Assembly (NCBI GenBank): GCA_035283845.1
Contig: DATESZ010000176.1
Coordinates: forward strand, 1 to 26,959
Direction: 5' to 3'
DNA length: 26,959 nucleotides
From: DATESZ01 sp035283845
GTDB taxonomy: Bacteria; Desulfobacterota; Syntrophia; Syntrophales; JACQWR01
The translations under genes and the position numbers were made by a program. This document shows positions 6,848 to 14,727 of the stretch, piece after piece. Positions within the stretch are counted from its first letter, which is position 1; each line of letters begins with the position of its first letter. Under the pieces are notes generated by a model. The model saw only the letters and a list, made by a program, of their open reading frames with translations. It made no database searches and was not told the DNA's origin.

Positions 6848-9458
6848 CCGAATCGTATTTTTTCAGCATAATATTCTGTTCCTTCAGGTTGAGGAAGGTG
6901 GCGTCACGGCCGAATATCAGGGATAGCAACCAGTCCATGACGATCCGCACCCGGTTGTAGGTTCCCGTGACCAGAGAAGAATAGCCTATAAGCCAGATCA
7001 GGCGCGCCGGGAAACCATAAAGCCTGAGGCGGTAAAATCGTAAAACGGCCTTGGTGTCTCCGACGGAGACGATTTCTCCCGTGTCCGTGTAACGGTAGGC
7101 CTTCTTGTTTCTTCCCCTGATATCGGCAAGGATATTTTGAGCGGCAATCTTGGCCTGGCGAACCGTGGTGTGCGCCCGTGGAGGTATTGGCTTTCCCGAT
7201 TTGGCGTCTTCAAAATGGGCGCAATCCCCCAAGGCGTACACGCCAGGAGCGCCCGGCACTTCGAGATAGGCGTTAACGGAAAGACGGCCCAAATTGTCCT
7301 TTTCCACGTTAAGTTCGGCAATGCGGGGGTTGCTTCTCATGCCCGTCGTCCAGAGGATGGTTGACGCCGGAATTATTTCCTGCCCGTTGATTTCCGCATG
7401 CCCTTCCCAGGCGCGAGTCATACGGGACATTGTCCGCACCTCTATCCCCATTCCCTTGAGCTGTTCCATAACATAAGCGCCTAATTTACTGTCCAACCGT
7501 CCTATGATCTTTGTCCCTGCCTCGATCAGCACGATCCTTATCTGCGCGGTATTGATGTTTTTATAATAGCGTGGCAGACTTCCCAGAATAAAGTCACGCA
7601 GTTCCGATACGGCCTGGACGCCTATATAACCGCCGCCCACGACCACGAAGGTAAGCAATTGATTTTGCCTTTCAGGATTTTTTTCGATAGACGCCTGCTC
7701 AAAGACCCCGATGATGTGATTTCTCATGCGGATGGCATCGTAAAGGGTTTTTAAGGTAAAAATATTTCCGCTCTCAAGGTTTAACTGCGATTTGTCCGTC
7801 ACACTGCCGAGGGAAAGGACAAGGCAGTCAAAATTCAACGTTCCCGCCGTCGTTGTGACCCTTCGATTATCCAGATCTATCTTTTCCACCTCGGCACGGA
7901 CAAAATTGAACCGGTCCCGCCAGTGCAGCCTCCTGACGGGATAAGCGATATGCCGTGTCTCGATGCTTCCCATGGCCACTTCATGGAGCAAAGGGGTGAA
8001 CAGAAAGTAGTTTTCATTACTGACGAGCGTAATGTTTACTTTTTCATTCTTATTTGTCCGGCGGACAAGATGGCGCAAGGTGTAAATGCCGCCGAACCCG
8101 CTGCCGAGGATTAAAACATTTCTGCCGCCCACATAAAGCTTCCGGGGACGGTTTTCCTCTTTTTTCCCGGGGAGCAGGCATAAGCCCTCCTTGATCAAGG
8201 CAGATATAAGTCTCATAAGCGACAGAGGATTAAAAACTTTTTTCGCAATGTTTCCATAGGTATAGATTCCGGTAAACATGCCCCATGCAGCCATGGTGAA
8301 AGGCTGGCGGTTGGCATGATTGTCCTGTTCATCGCCGATCAGCCTCTGCTGAGTCTGAAGAAAAAGCCGAGAATCCTTTACCTTGTCATTTATGGTAAAT
8401 AGGAGATGTCCCCACTTGTTGTTCCATTGCATGGTACGACAAAAGGGGCGATAGTAATGCTTAAAATCCCGGCTGGACGTGCCGTGATCGACGACGGTTT
8501 GGGCGGCGATAAGAGCCGCCGTCAATGAAGACCCGATGCCGTCCTTGTAGAGACGGGTTACGGCCGCATCGCCAAGGGCCACGAATCCGTCAGCGTAGTA
8601 ATTGACCGACGAGGTAAAGGCGGCGCGGGGCCGGCAACCGCAGGCAAATTCGTAGTGGGGGGGCAATTGTTCCTTGACGAAGTCATAGTTTAAAAAATCT
8701 GATATGGACATGGGATACTTACCACTGCTTAAAACCGATACGTTGATAAATTCGCCCTTCGGTACGAGAGTTCCAAAGATCAGGCCGGAATGGGGTATAA
8801 GAAAGGCGTGCCCCGCATTGCCAAGGCAGGACTGCACTGCGGCGGCCCCGGCGTAGAGTTCGTTCATGGCCATAATGCCGGCTTCCGGAGGCGCGTATCC
8901 AGCTCCTTCAACGGGCGTTGATTTCGCGTTTACTCCGGCGGCCAATACAACGAGATCGAAACTGATCCTTTTTCCGGAAATTTCAATTTCTCTCCGGGGG
9001 GCCGTCCTGATGCGCGACACGGTTTCATTTACCACCATGACGCCCCTGTTTTCCGCCTGTCTTAACAGCCATCCGTCAAAGCTGATCCTTTTTTCAAAAT
9101 GGGAAATCCGTGGTCCGCCTCCGCGGTACACGCTCATGACACTGCTGTCCTTTTCCGGATTGCTGATATCGATGTGGCCATAGGGACTGTGAAGGGCAAA
9201 GCGGTCGATTGCCGTCTGGATTATCTCCGGAGGCAGGGCAAGGTTAAGCTCGGCAAGGTTTTTCATTAAGGATAGAGAAATGATGCCCGCGCAGCCTTTA
9301 CACCCTTCGGGACCCAGGGCGTCGAATGATCGCTGCTGATAGATTGTGATTTCAGGTTTTATGCCCTTCAATTCGGTAAAATGGCGAAGATAAAGGGCAA
9401 AAAAACTTCCCGCCGGGCCGCCCCCGACAATGGCTACTTTAGAACCGGTCTTTATCAG
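6831..9458 (-). CDS. Fused geranylgeranyl-reductase-like flavoprotein and type II NADH dehydrogenase
   Basis: One uninterrupted frame. Residue numbers below count from TTG 9371. The first ~395 residues look like a GGR/FixC-family FAD oxidoreductase: GCKGCAG near the N-terminus, VVLAAG in the middle, and GDAA at 267-270 followed by KDGIGSSLTAALIAA. After a ~25-residue linker comes a complete NDH-2: FAD-binding LILGSGFGG (from ~423), NADH-binding VVVGGGYIG (~578) with an acidic residue after the next strand (VLIEAG, favouring NADH), ALGDC (~715), and a C-terminal amphipathic/hydrophobic tail for membrane attachment. The essential first FAD motif (KVAIVGGGPAG, 9440-9408) lies upstream of TTG 9371, so the protein must start further up. 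No ATG, GTG or TTG is in frame there; CTG 9458 or ATT 9476 are the candidates. A quinone- or isoprenoid-linked redox role is inferred. Confidence 0.8.
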   Translation of the reverse strand: MIKTGSKVAIVGGGPAGSFFALYLRHFTELKGIKPEITIYQQRSFDALGPEGCKGCAGIISLSLMKNLAELNLALPPEIIQTAIDRFALHSPYGHIDISNPEKDSSVMSVYRGGGPRISHFEKRISFDGWLLRQAENRGVMVVNETVSRIRTAPRREIEISGKRISFDLVVLAAGVNAKSTPVEGAGYAPPEAGIMAMNELYAGAAAVQSCLGNAGHAFLIPHSGLIFGTLVPKGEFINVSVLSSGKYPMSISDFLNYDFVKEQLPPHYEFACGCRPRAAFTSSVNYYADGFVALGDAAVTRLYKDGIGSSLTAALIAAQTVVDHGTSSRDFKHYYRPFCRTMQWNNKWGHLLFTINDKVKDSRLFLQTQQRLIGDEQDNHANRQPFTMAAWGMFTGIYTYGNIAKKVFNPLSLMRLISALIKEGLCLLPGKKEENRPRKLYVGGRNVLILGSGFGGIYTLRHLVRRTNKNEKVNITLVSNENYFLFTPLLHEVAMGSIETRHIAYPVRRLHWRDRFNFVRAEVEKIDLDNRRVTTTAGTLNFDCLVLSLGSVTDKSQLNLESGNIFTLKTLYDAIRMRNHIIGVFEQASIEKNPERQNQLLTFVVVGGGYIGVQAVSELRDFILGSLPRYYKNINTAQIRIVLIEAGTKIIGRLDSKLGAYVMEQLKGMGIEVRTMSRMTRAWEGHAEINGQEIIPASTILWTTGMRSNPRIAELNVEKDNLGRLSVNAYLEVPGAPGVYALGDCAHFEDAKSGKPIPPRAHTTVRQAKIAAQNILADIRGRNKKAYRYTDTGEIVSVGDTKAVLRFYRLRLYGFPARLIWLIGYSSLVTGTYNRVRIVMDWLLSLIFGRDATFLNLKEQNIMLKKYDSVKKSP

Positions 9459-9486
9459 ACAGTTTTTATGATCAATAACATCTACT

Positions 9487-9627
9487 CTCGTAAAAAGTCC
9501 GAAATCTCCTCCCCCTTGATGGGGGAGGGTTAGGGTGGGGGTGATAAGTGACCGTATTCCTGAACGTTATTTTCTCCCTCCCTTTTATTCCCTCCCGCCA
9601 GGGGAGGGAAAAGTGACTTTTTACGAG
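9487..9627. mobile_element. MITE-like element with 13-bp perfect terminal inverted repeats
   Basis: CTCGTAAAAAGTC at 9487-9499 is exactly inverted at 9615-9627 (GACTTTTTACGAG), bounding a 141-bp unit with no gene. Inside are two further hairpins: an 8-bp stem (9508-9515 with 9521-9528) and a 9-bp stem (9588-9596 with 9602-9610). A third, slightly shorter copy of the arm (CTCGTAAAAG) begins at 9643 in direct orientation. The element sits between the divergent flavoprotein gene and the secretion operon. Terminal inverted repeats without an ORF fit a miniature transposable element or a palindromic intergenic repeat. The family is not established from this window. Confidence 0.55.
9508..9541 (+). 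repeat. Hairpin and G-quadruplex motif, second copy
   Basis: CCTCCCCC (9508-9515) pairs with GGGGGAGG (9521-9528) around a TTGAT loop. The + strand then carries four G-runs (9521-9525, 9527-9529, 9533-9535, 9537-9541) with loops A, TTA and T. The composition and the GGG-TTA-GGG core match the element at 4527-4573. It is nested inside the MITE-like unit, as if one repeat had inserted into another. Confidence 0.55.
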
Positions 9628-9734
9628 GCCGTCACAGTTGCTCTCGTAAAAGTGGCTGGCCATCATCTAAGGTTCACTATAATAATTATGCCAATCTTTT
9701 TCCATATCTTTTATGCTTTGGAAGAAAGAATAAT

Positions 9735-9763
9735 TTGAAATCCAGGCGATATTCTTCTATAGT
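9735..9763 (+). promoter_or_regulatory. Sigma70-like promoter of the gsp operon
   Basis: TTGAAA (9735-9740), a 17-nt spacer and TATAGT (9758-9763) each differ from consensus at one position. The start of transcription would fall near 9770, giving a leader of about 60 nt before gspI at 9833. No other convincing promoter is visible in front of the following genes, which are tightly packed. This promoter probably drives much of the operon. No operator could be identified. Confidence 0.55.
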
Positions 9764-9832
9764 GGCGCACATGTCATGCCCCAGTGCGTCTGCGGGATAT
9801 CAGATCGGCATTTACCCTGGTTACGTGGAATA

Positions 9833-10210
9833 ATGAGTGAAAATAACTCACAGAAAAAAGGATTTACCCTGCTGGAAGTTATGATCGCCATGGCTATCCT
9901 TGCTATTGCCCTCGTTGCCGTTTTTCAGTCCCAGTCTCAAAGCGTATCCATGGCCGGTGAGACGCGGTTTCTTACCATAGCTTCACTTTTGGCCCAGAGT
10001 AAAATGGCGGAAGTGGAAAGGATGAGCCGGAATGAACTCGGCAATGCCAGTGGAGACTTCGGAGATGATTTCCCGGATTACCAGTGGCGGGTTGAGCTTG
10101 AGGACACGGCTTTTGAATATCTTAAGAAAATTGATGTCATCGTTGCTAATAGAAAAATAAAGGCCAATAATGTTTATCGAATCGAGCTATACAAGTTTGT
10201 CCGGAAATAG
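9833..10210 (+). CDS. gspI: Type II secretion system minor pseudopilin GspI
   Basis: 125 residues with a class III prepilin leader. After a short charged N-terminus (MSENNSQKKG) comes FTLLEVMIAMAILAIALVAVF, with Gly at -1, Phe at +1 and the conserved Glu at +5. The hydrophobic helix is followed by a small C-terminal domain with DYQWRVELE, typical of GspI. It would be processed by prepilin peptidase GspO and sit at the tip of the pseudopilus with GspJ and GspK. ATG 9833 is chosen over ATG 9776 because the upstream 19 residues would make an abnormal leader. The ribosome site is weak (GTGGAA). Its 3' end overlaps gspJ by 41 nt. This is the first gene of the operon, whereas classically F, G and H precede it. 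Confidence 0.88.
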   Translation: MSENNSQKKGFTLLEVMIAMAILAIALVAVFQSQSQSVSMAGETRFLTIASLLAQSKMAEVERMSRNELGNASGDFGDDFPDYQWRVELEDTAFEYLKKIDVIVANRKIKANNVYRIELYKFVRK

Positions 10211-10865
10211 GAAAGCCTTTACTCTTCTGGAGGTGCTGATTGCCGTTTTTATCCTCGCTACCGTTCTGTCCACCGTATATGCAGCCTATCGGGGCACTTT
10301 CCGGATTACCGGGGATTCTGAAAAGGACAGGGAGATATACGGTGCGGCGAAAAGTACTATGGAACGAATTCTGAAGGACCTCGGCGCTCTTTCCATGTCC
10401 GGTGGTAAATTCAGGTTTGTTGCCCATCCCTCTGAATCTGCCGGGCCGACTTTTACTGATCTGACCTTTATATCCCGCGCGCATCTGGCCTTTGCGGAAA
10501 ATGAAATTCCATCCGGCCTTGCCGAAATTGCCTATTATGTGGAAGAAGACGAATCTAAAGAAGGTTACCGGCTGATGAGAAGGGACGCCCTGTATGCCGG
10601 ATCTGATGAGCGGCAACAGAGCCATCCCGGTTTTGTACTTTGTGAAAGGCTGCACTCTCTTTCTTATAAGTTCATTGATGCTGCGGGCAAAGAACATGAT
10701 TACTGGGATTCGGAAGCCGGTCCGGACGACGAAAAGAATAAGGCGCCTGGCATGGTGTCCATTGAATTGAAATTGATAAACAAGGATGATAAAGATCGGC
10801 CCTATAACTTTGCGACTAAGGTTTTTTTGCCTTTGTCTACAGTGGTTTCTTCCTCGCCGCCCTGA
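10170..10865 (+). CDS. gspJ: Type II secretion system minor pseudopilin GspJ
   Basis: 231 residues. The prepilin signal NRKA|FTLLEVLIAVFILATVLSTVY keeps Glu+5 and the hydrophobic helix. It has Ala instead of the near-invariant Gly at -1 of the cleavage site. The C-terminal domain (~40-225) has GspJ-like features: AKSTMERILKDLG, a long beta region and VSIELKL near the end. With GspI and GspK it forms the pseudopilus tip in the periplasm. The start lies inside gspI (41-nt overlap) with AAGG a few bases upstream, and there is no better start before the signal sequence. The -1 Ala may slow processing, though prepilin peptidases can tolerate Ala there. Confidence 0.88.
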   Translation: MFIESSYTSLSGNRKAFTLLEVLIAVFILATVLSTVYAAYRGTFRITGDSEKDREIYGAAKSTMERILKDLGALSMSGGKFRFVAHPSESAGPTFTDLTFISRAHLAFAENEIPSGLAEIAYYVEEDESKEGYRLMRRDALYAGSDERQQSHPGFVLCERLHSLSYKFIDAAGKEHDYWDSEAGPDDEKNKAPGMVSIELKLINKDDKDRPYNFATKVFLPLSTVVSSSPP

Positions 10866-10911
10866 TGTGAAAACTTGATATGAAGACTCTATTTGCCATG
10901 TTGTCGGAGAT

Positions 10912-11886
10912 ATGAAAAGGATTTTTTACAATAACCGCGGAATTGCCCTGATCATAGTCATCCTTATGGTCAGCGTCATTGTGGGCCTTACGGTGGAACT
11001 GAACAGGGCAACCCGTGACGAGCTCTATAGCACCGCTAATTTGAGTGACGGAATCAGGCTTTACTATATCGCAAAATCGGGATTCTATGGAGGAGAGGCG
11101 CTCCTTATCGAAGACTCAAACAATTTCGACGCCCTGACCGAGGATTGGGCAAAGATGGAACTTTTTTCTCAACAGTCCGAGGCCTTTTTCCGGCAAGGAT
11201 CCTTCCTGGTCAGGATTGAAGATGAAACGGGCAAGATTCCCATAAATAAATTAATCAGCGGCAAGGACTATAATATCCAGGTCAAGGGTCTGCTTGAGCG
11301 GCTGTTAAGCCTGCCCGAGTTTGAGCTGGAGCAGGGAAAGGTAAATGAAATCATCGATTCGATAAAGGATTGGCTGGACGGGGATGACGAAGTGACAGGC
11401 AACGGCGCCGAAAACTCTTACTACCGGACTCTGGGGAAAACATATTCATGCAAGAACGGATTGCTGGATTGCATGGACGAGCTATTGATGATAAAGGGGG
11501 TCTCCGAGGAGTTATATTTTGGTACAAAAGAAACCCCGGCGCTGAAGGATTTTTTGACTCTATACGGTGAGGGGACAATAAACATCAATACGGCGCCGAG
11601 ATTAGTGCTGCGCGCTCTTTCCGCGGATATTTCCGCGGGGCATGCCGAGCAGATGGACGAATATCGGAGGACTGAGGGGAAGGATCTGGCCGATGTCAAC
11701 TGGTACCGTAAAATACCTGGCTTGAGTGCGATTAACATGAGTTACGGATTGCTGGGCGTCAAAAGCAGTTATTTTACCGTAATCTCTATGGGTATTTTTG
11801 GTAAGATGAAGGAAACTGTCACAGGTACGGTAAAAAAGGGTCAGGAACGCGGCGCCGCGGAACTTTTATCCTGGAACGTGGAATGA
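10912..11886 (+). CDS. gspK: Type II secretion system minor pseudopilin GspK
   Basis: 324 residues. The signal NNRG|IALIIVILMVSVIVGLTVEL has Gly at -1 and, as usual for GspK, no Glu at +5. The large periplasmic domain contains IKDWLDGDDEVTGNGAENSYY (~145-165), the acidic loop expected to bind calcium, a Cys pair, and GTININTAPRLVLRALS (~220-236), the GspK helix-hairpin-like segment. GspK caps the pseudopilus in complex with I and J. GGAG lies only a few bases from the ATG. The stop overlaps gspL as ATGA, so translation is probably coupled. The length is standard for the family. Confidence 0.92.
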   Translation: MKRIFYNNRGIALIIVILMVSVIVGLTVELNRATRDELYSTANLSDGIRLYYIAKSGFYGGEALLIEDSNNFDALTEDWAKMELFSQQSEAFFRQGSFLVRIEDETGKIPINKLISGKDYNIQVKGLLERLLSLPEFELEQGKVNEIIDSIKDWLDGDDEVTGNGAENSYYRTLGKTYSCKNGLLDCMDELLMIKGVSEELYFGTKETPALKDFLTLYGEGTININTAPRLVLRALSADISAGHAEQMDEYRRTEGKDLADVNWYRKIPGLSAINMSYGLLGVKSSYFTVISMGIFGKMKETVTGTVKKGQERGAAELLSWNVE

Positions 11887-13340
11887 TGCCAGAAGGAATA
11901 TTAGGTATAGATATCGGTGAAAGCGCCCTGAAGGCTGTCCTGGTTTCCCGTGGAATGAGGGGCGGATACAGTGTCGACCTGGCGGAGGTAATTGATTTTG
12001 GCGCCGGCGGTTTGCCTGAGGCGCTGGATAAGCTTCGTGAAAAAGCTGATTTCCGGCAGGTTCAAATAAACCTTTCCCTTCCTGTGGAACTGGTTTCTTT
12101 CCATAACGTTAAACTTCCCTTCCGGCAGGAAAAAAAGATAAGACAAACCATTGCCTTCGAACTGGAAACCATGCTTCCTAATGGCATTGATGATTGCCTC
12201 CTGGACTACAATATCATCAACCAGTCAAAAAATTCAGAAATATTAGCCGCCGTTGTTCCCCGTTCCGTCGTGAAGGAAAGGATATCGCTCTTTGGAGACA
12301 ATCCAACGGAAATCGGGACGATAGGAATCGGCGCTCTGGCGGTAGCGACCCTGCTCATGACAAGGGGTGTGTTTACCGACACGGGTTTGCTTCTCGATTT
12401 GGGAGACAGGCAAACTGTCGCCGTGTTCATAAAGGGAGAGAAAATAGTCCAGGTGAGGCGCTATAACTTTGGACAGGGGAGCGCTGAGAGGGAGGTTTAC
12501 GAAGAGGAGTGCAAACGATTTTGTCATGATCTTCTCAATACTATTGATTTTTTAAAATGGGGCGGGATCATGGGGGATGGGCCTTCCCGGTTGGTTGTTA
12601 CGGGCGGCGGTTCCCTTAATGCCGGTATCAAAGAGGAACTGGCAAGATCGCTTTCTCTGCCCCCAGAGACGGCGGACCTGAGTGAGATCTGTGGAATCCT
12701 GCTGCCGGCCGGGATTAAGGAGGCATGGGCGCCTTCTGTTATGGATCGGGCTCTGGCCCTTGCGGTGCACAGGCATAAAAAAGGACATGGTTTCAATTTT
12801 TCCCTTCGGGGTGTGGAAAGCGAAATAAAACAGGAAAAATTTGGGAAAGCTCTGAAGTGGGGAGCGGTTGTCTTTTCCCTGTCCATATTACTTTTGGCCA
12901 TGGATTCTTATCTGGATTATCGTTATGCCAGGCTTCGGCTCGACAACTTGAAAAAGGAGATAAATGCCTTATTCAAGGCTTCAGCGCCTGAAATTACCCG
13001 AATCGTAGACCCTGTGCAGCAGCTTAAGGTAAAAATTGCGGATGCCAGGAAGATATCTCTGGGCCTCGGAAACATTGCCGGCGGTGCGATGGTTCTGGAC
13101 ATTCTGAAGGATATTTCCGTGCTTACTCCTCCTCTCACGGAGTTTCTGATTAGCAGTTTCAATCTTGAAGATGACCAGCTTTTGATTAAAGGGACGGTAA
13201 AAAATTTCGATTCCGTTGACGTCATCAAGAAGGAACTTGCCAAATCAAATTACGTAAAATCAATTCAGATCGGCAATACCAGTATGGTAAAACAAGGCGG
13301 AAAGGTTGAGTTTGATATGAAGATAACGGCGCAAAGATGA
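11883..13340 (+). CDS. gspL: Type II secretion system inner-membrane protein GspL
   Basis: 485 residues. The cytoplasmic actin-like domain (~1-300) begins ILGIDIGESALKAVLVSRG and includes LLLDLGDRQTVAVF and VVTGGGSLNAGIKEEL, as in PilM/GspL. One membrane helix lies at ~322-342, followed by a coiled segment and a ferredoxin-like periplasmic domain (~390-485, PPLTEFLISSF...). GspL recruits the ATPase GspE to the inner membrane and contacts GspM and GspC. Two consecutive ATGs (11883 and 11886) are possible; the first overlaps the gspK stop. The phosphate-binding glycine motifs of the actin fold look better preserved than in enterobacterial GspL, so this protein may be closer to a PilM-PilN fusion (inference). 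Confidence 0.88.
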   Translation: MMPEGILGIDIGESALKAVLVSRGMRGGYSVDLAEVIDFGAGGLPEALDKLREKADFRQVQINLSLPVELVSFHNVKLPFRQEKKIRQTIAFELETMLPNGIDDCLLDYNIINQSKNSEILAAVVPRSVVKERISLFGDNPTEIGTIGIGALAVATLLMTRGVFTDTGLLLDLGDRQTVAVFIKGEKIVQVRRYNFGQGSAEREVYEEECKRFCHDLLNTIDFLKWGGIMGDGPSRLVVTGGGSLNAGIKEELARSLSLPPETADLSEICGILLPAGIKEAWAPSVMDRALALAVHRHKKGHGFNFSLRGVESEIKQEKFGKALKWGAVVFSLSILLLAMDSYLDYRYARLRLDNLKKEINALFKASAPEITRIVDPVQQLKVKIADARKISLGLGNIAGGAMVLDILKDISVLTPPLTEFLISSFNLEDDQLLIKGTVKNFDSVDVIKKELAKSNYVKSIQIGNTSMVKQGGKVEFDMKITAQR

Positions 13341-13891
13341 ACGATTTCTGGAATAATTTATCAAGAAGACAGCAGTATGCCATGTTAATCGGATGGACCA
13401 TCATTTTTGCGGTGCTCCTGTCTCAGCTTCTTTTTTTCCCCTTCCTGGAGGCTAAAAAGACTGTAAACCGGGCCATTAAAAGCAACGAAAAGATTTTACG
13501 AGAGATGGCGCTGCTGAGTGCGGAATACCGGGGACTTAGGCAACATGGTGAGGTGATTCAGCAGGCCCTGACGCGAAGGTCTCGGGATTTCACTTTTTTT
13601 TCCCACCTGGAGAGAGTGGCGGGAGAAGCCGGTGTAAGAGCGAACATAAAATACATCAATGCCTCTAACCCATCTTCCACTTCCGGGCCTTACGAGCAAT
13701 TACCCGTGGAAATAAAACTGGAAAAAATAACCCTAAAGCAGTTGACGGATTTTTTTTATATCCTCGAATCTCCGCAGGACTTGATCAGGATAAAAAAGCT
13801 TGTCGTTTCAAAGATGAAAGAAAATCCGGAGTATCTTATAGCCCAGATTCAGGCAGTGACGTTCCAACTGATAAAAGCCGGCGGACCCTGA
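13337..13891 (+). CDS. gspM: Type II secretion system inner-membrane protein GspM
   Basis: 184 residues: a short cytoplasmic N-terminus (LSRRQQYAML), one membrane helix (~15-37) and a coiled-coil stretch (~40-80). A ferredoxin-like periplasmic domain follows (~85-180) with ITLKQLTDFFYILESPQDLIRI. This is the PilO/GspM arrangement. It partners GspL in the inner-membrane platform. The start overlaps the gspL stop as ATGA. Sequence identity within this family is low, so the assignment rests on topology and position between L and N as well as motifs. Confidence 0.85.
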   Translation: MNDFWNNLSRRQQYAMLIGWTIIFAVLLSQLLFFPFLEAKKTVNRAIKSNEKILREMALLSAEYRGLRQHGEVIQQALTRRSRDFTFFSHLERVAGEAGVRANIKYINASNPSSTSGPYEQLPVEIKLEKITLKQLTDFFYILESPQDLIRIKKLVVSKMKENPEYLIAQIQAVTFQLIKAGGP

Positions 13892-13892
13892 T

Positions 13893-14714
13893 ATGATTAA
13901 AGATATGAACAAAAAAATAAACAAGCGCATAGTTCTCTATATTGTTTTTGCCGTCTTTATGCTCGGTTTTTTTCTTTACCTGCGCTTCCCCGGTTACGTG
14001 GTGGAAAAATACATCACTGCCTGCGTGTCGGAACGCTATCCCGAGACGTTTATTTCGGTTCAGTCCGTATCTTTGAGTTTCCCGCCGGGACTGAAACTGG
14101 AAGGTGTCATATTCGGCTTCAAGGATAGCAGAGAAGCCGACTTCAGAATTAAGCAGTTCAGGGTGAGACCGCGCTATCTGGGATATATTTACGGCAGATC
14201 GTCTTTACTGGTAAATGTCCTTGCCTATGACGGCGCCATAAAAGGGTTTGTAAATTTTCCGCTTTTCTTCGCAAAAAAAGGTCCGAAAAAAGCGGAGATT
14301 AGTTTTGAAAACCTGGATATTGAGAAGTGCGCCTATCTCAGGGACAGGTTAGGCCGCAGGATTACCGGCAGATTAGGGGGGGCGTTTACTTACGACGGCG
14401 ATGGCAAGTTGAATTTTTATATTCAAAAGGGGAGTTATCAGCTTTTGGAAAACATGTTCGGTTTCGAGAAACTGGACTTTAACAATATAGACGGACAGGT
14501 CGTTCTGAAAAACGGAGCGCTCAAAATAAGCAAATTAACATTGAAAGGCGACAAGATAAGCTATTTCCTGAAAGGTGATATTTTGCTGAACCCTGAGCTG
14601 AAAAACAGTGTAATTAACTTAAGCGGAACTCTTGAAATAGCTACCCTGAATAACAAGAAGATGCAGATGCTGATTACCGGGACTCTTGGCAAAGCTATAA
14701 CCAAATATCTATAA
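13893..14714 (+). CDS. gspN: Type II secretion system protein GspN
   Basis: 273 residues. One N-terminal membrane anchor (~14-33) is followed by a beta-rich periplasmic region in the AsmA-like style (SVSLSFPPGLKLEGVIFGF...), as in the deltaproteobacterial GspN family. Its role in secretion is accessory and not well defined. It starts two bases after the gspM stop. A second ATG at 13905 (MNKKINKRIVLYIV) would give a more typical basic N-terminus. A G7 run lies at 14376-14382 inside the gene. No catalytic motif is seen. Confidence 0.82.
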   Translation: MIKDMNKKINKRIVLYIVFAVFMLGFFLYLRFPGYVVEKYITACVSERYPETFISVQSVSLSFPPGLKLEGVIFGFKDSREADFRIKQFRVRPRYLGYIYGRSSLLVNVLAYDGAIKGFVNFPLFFAKKGPKKAEISFENLDIEKCAYLRDRLGRRITGRLGGAFTYDGDGKLNFYIQKGSYQLLENMFGFEKLDFNNIDGQVVLKNGALKISKLTLKGDKISYFLKGDILLNPELKNSVINLSGTLEIATLNNKKMQMLITGTLGKAITKYL

Positions 14715-14727
14715 CGGAAAGTCGAAA

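Noticed and set aside
9535..9738. 67-residue + strand frame over the repeat region
   Set aside because: Most of it is encoded by the MITE-like element and hairpins; low-complexity sequence with no ribosome site.
10146..10697. 183-residue frame antisense to gspI/gspJ
   Set aside because: It overlaps two recognised pseudopilin genes and has no family features.
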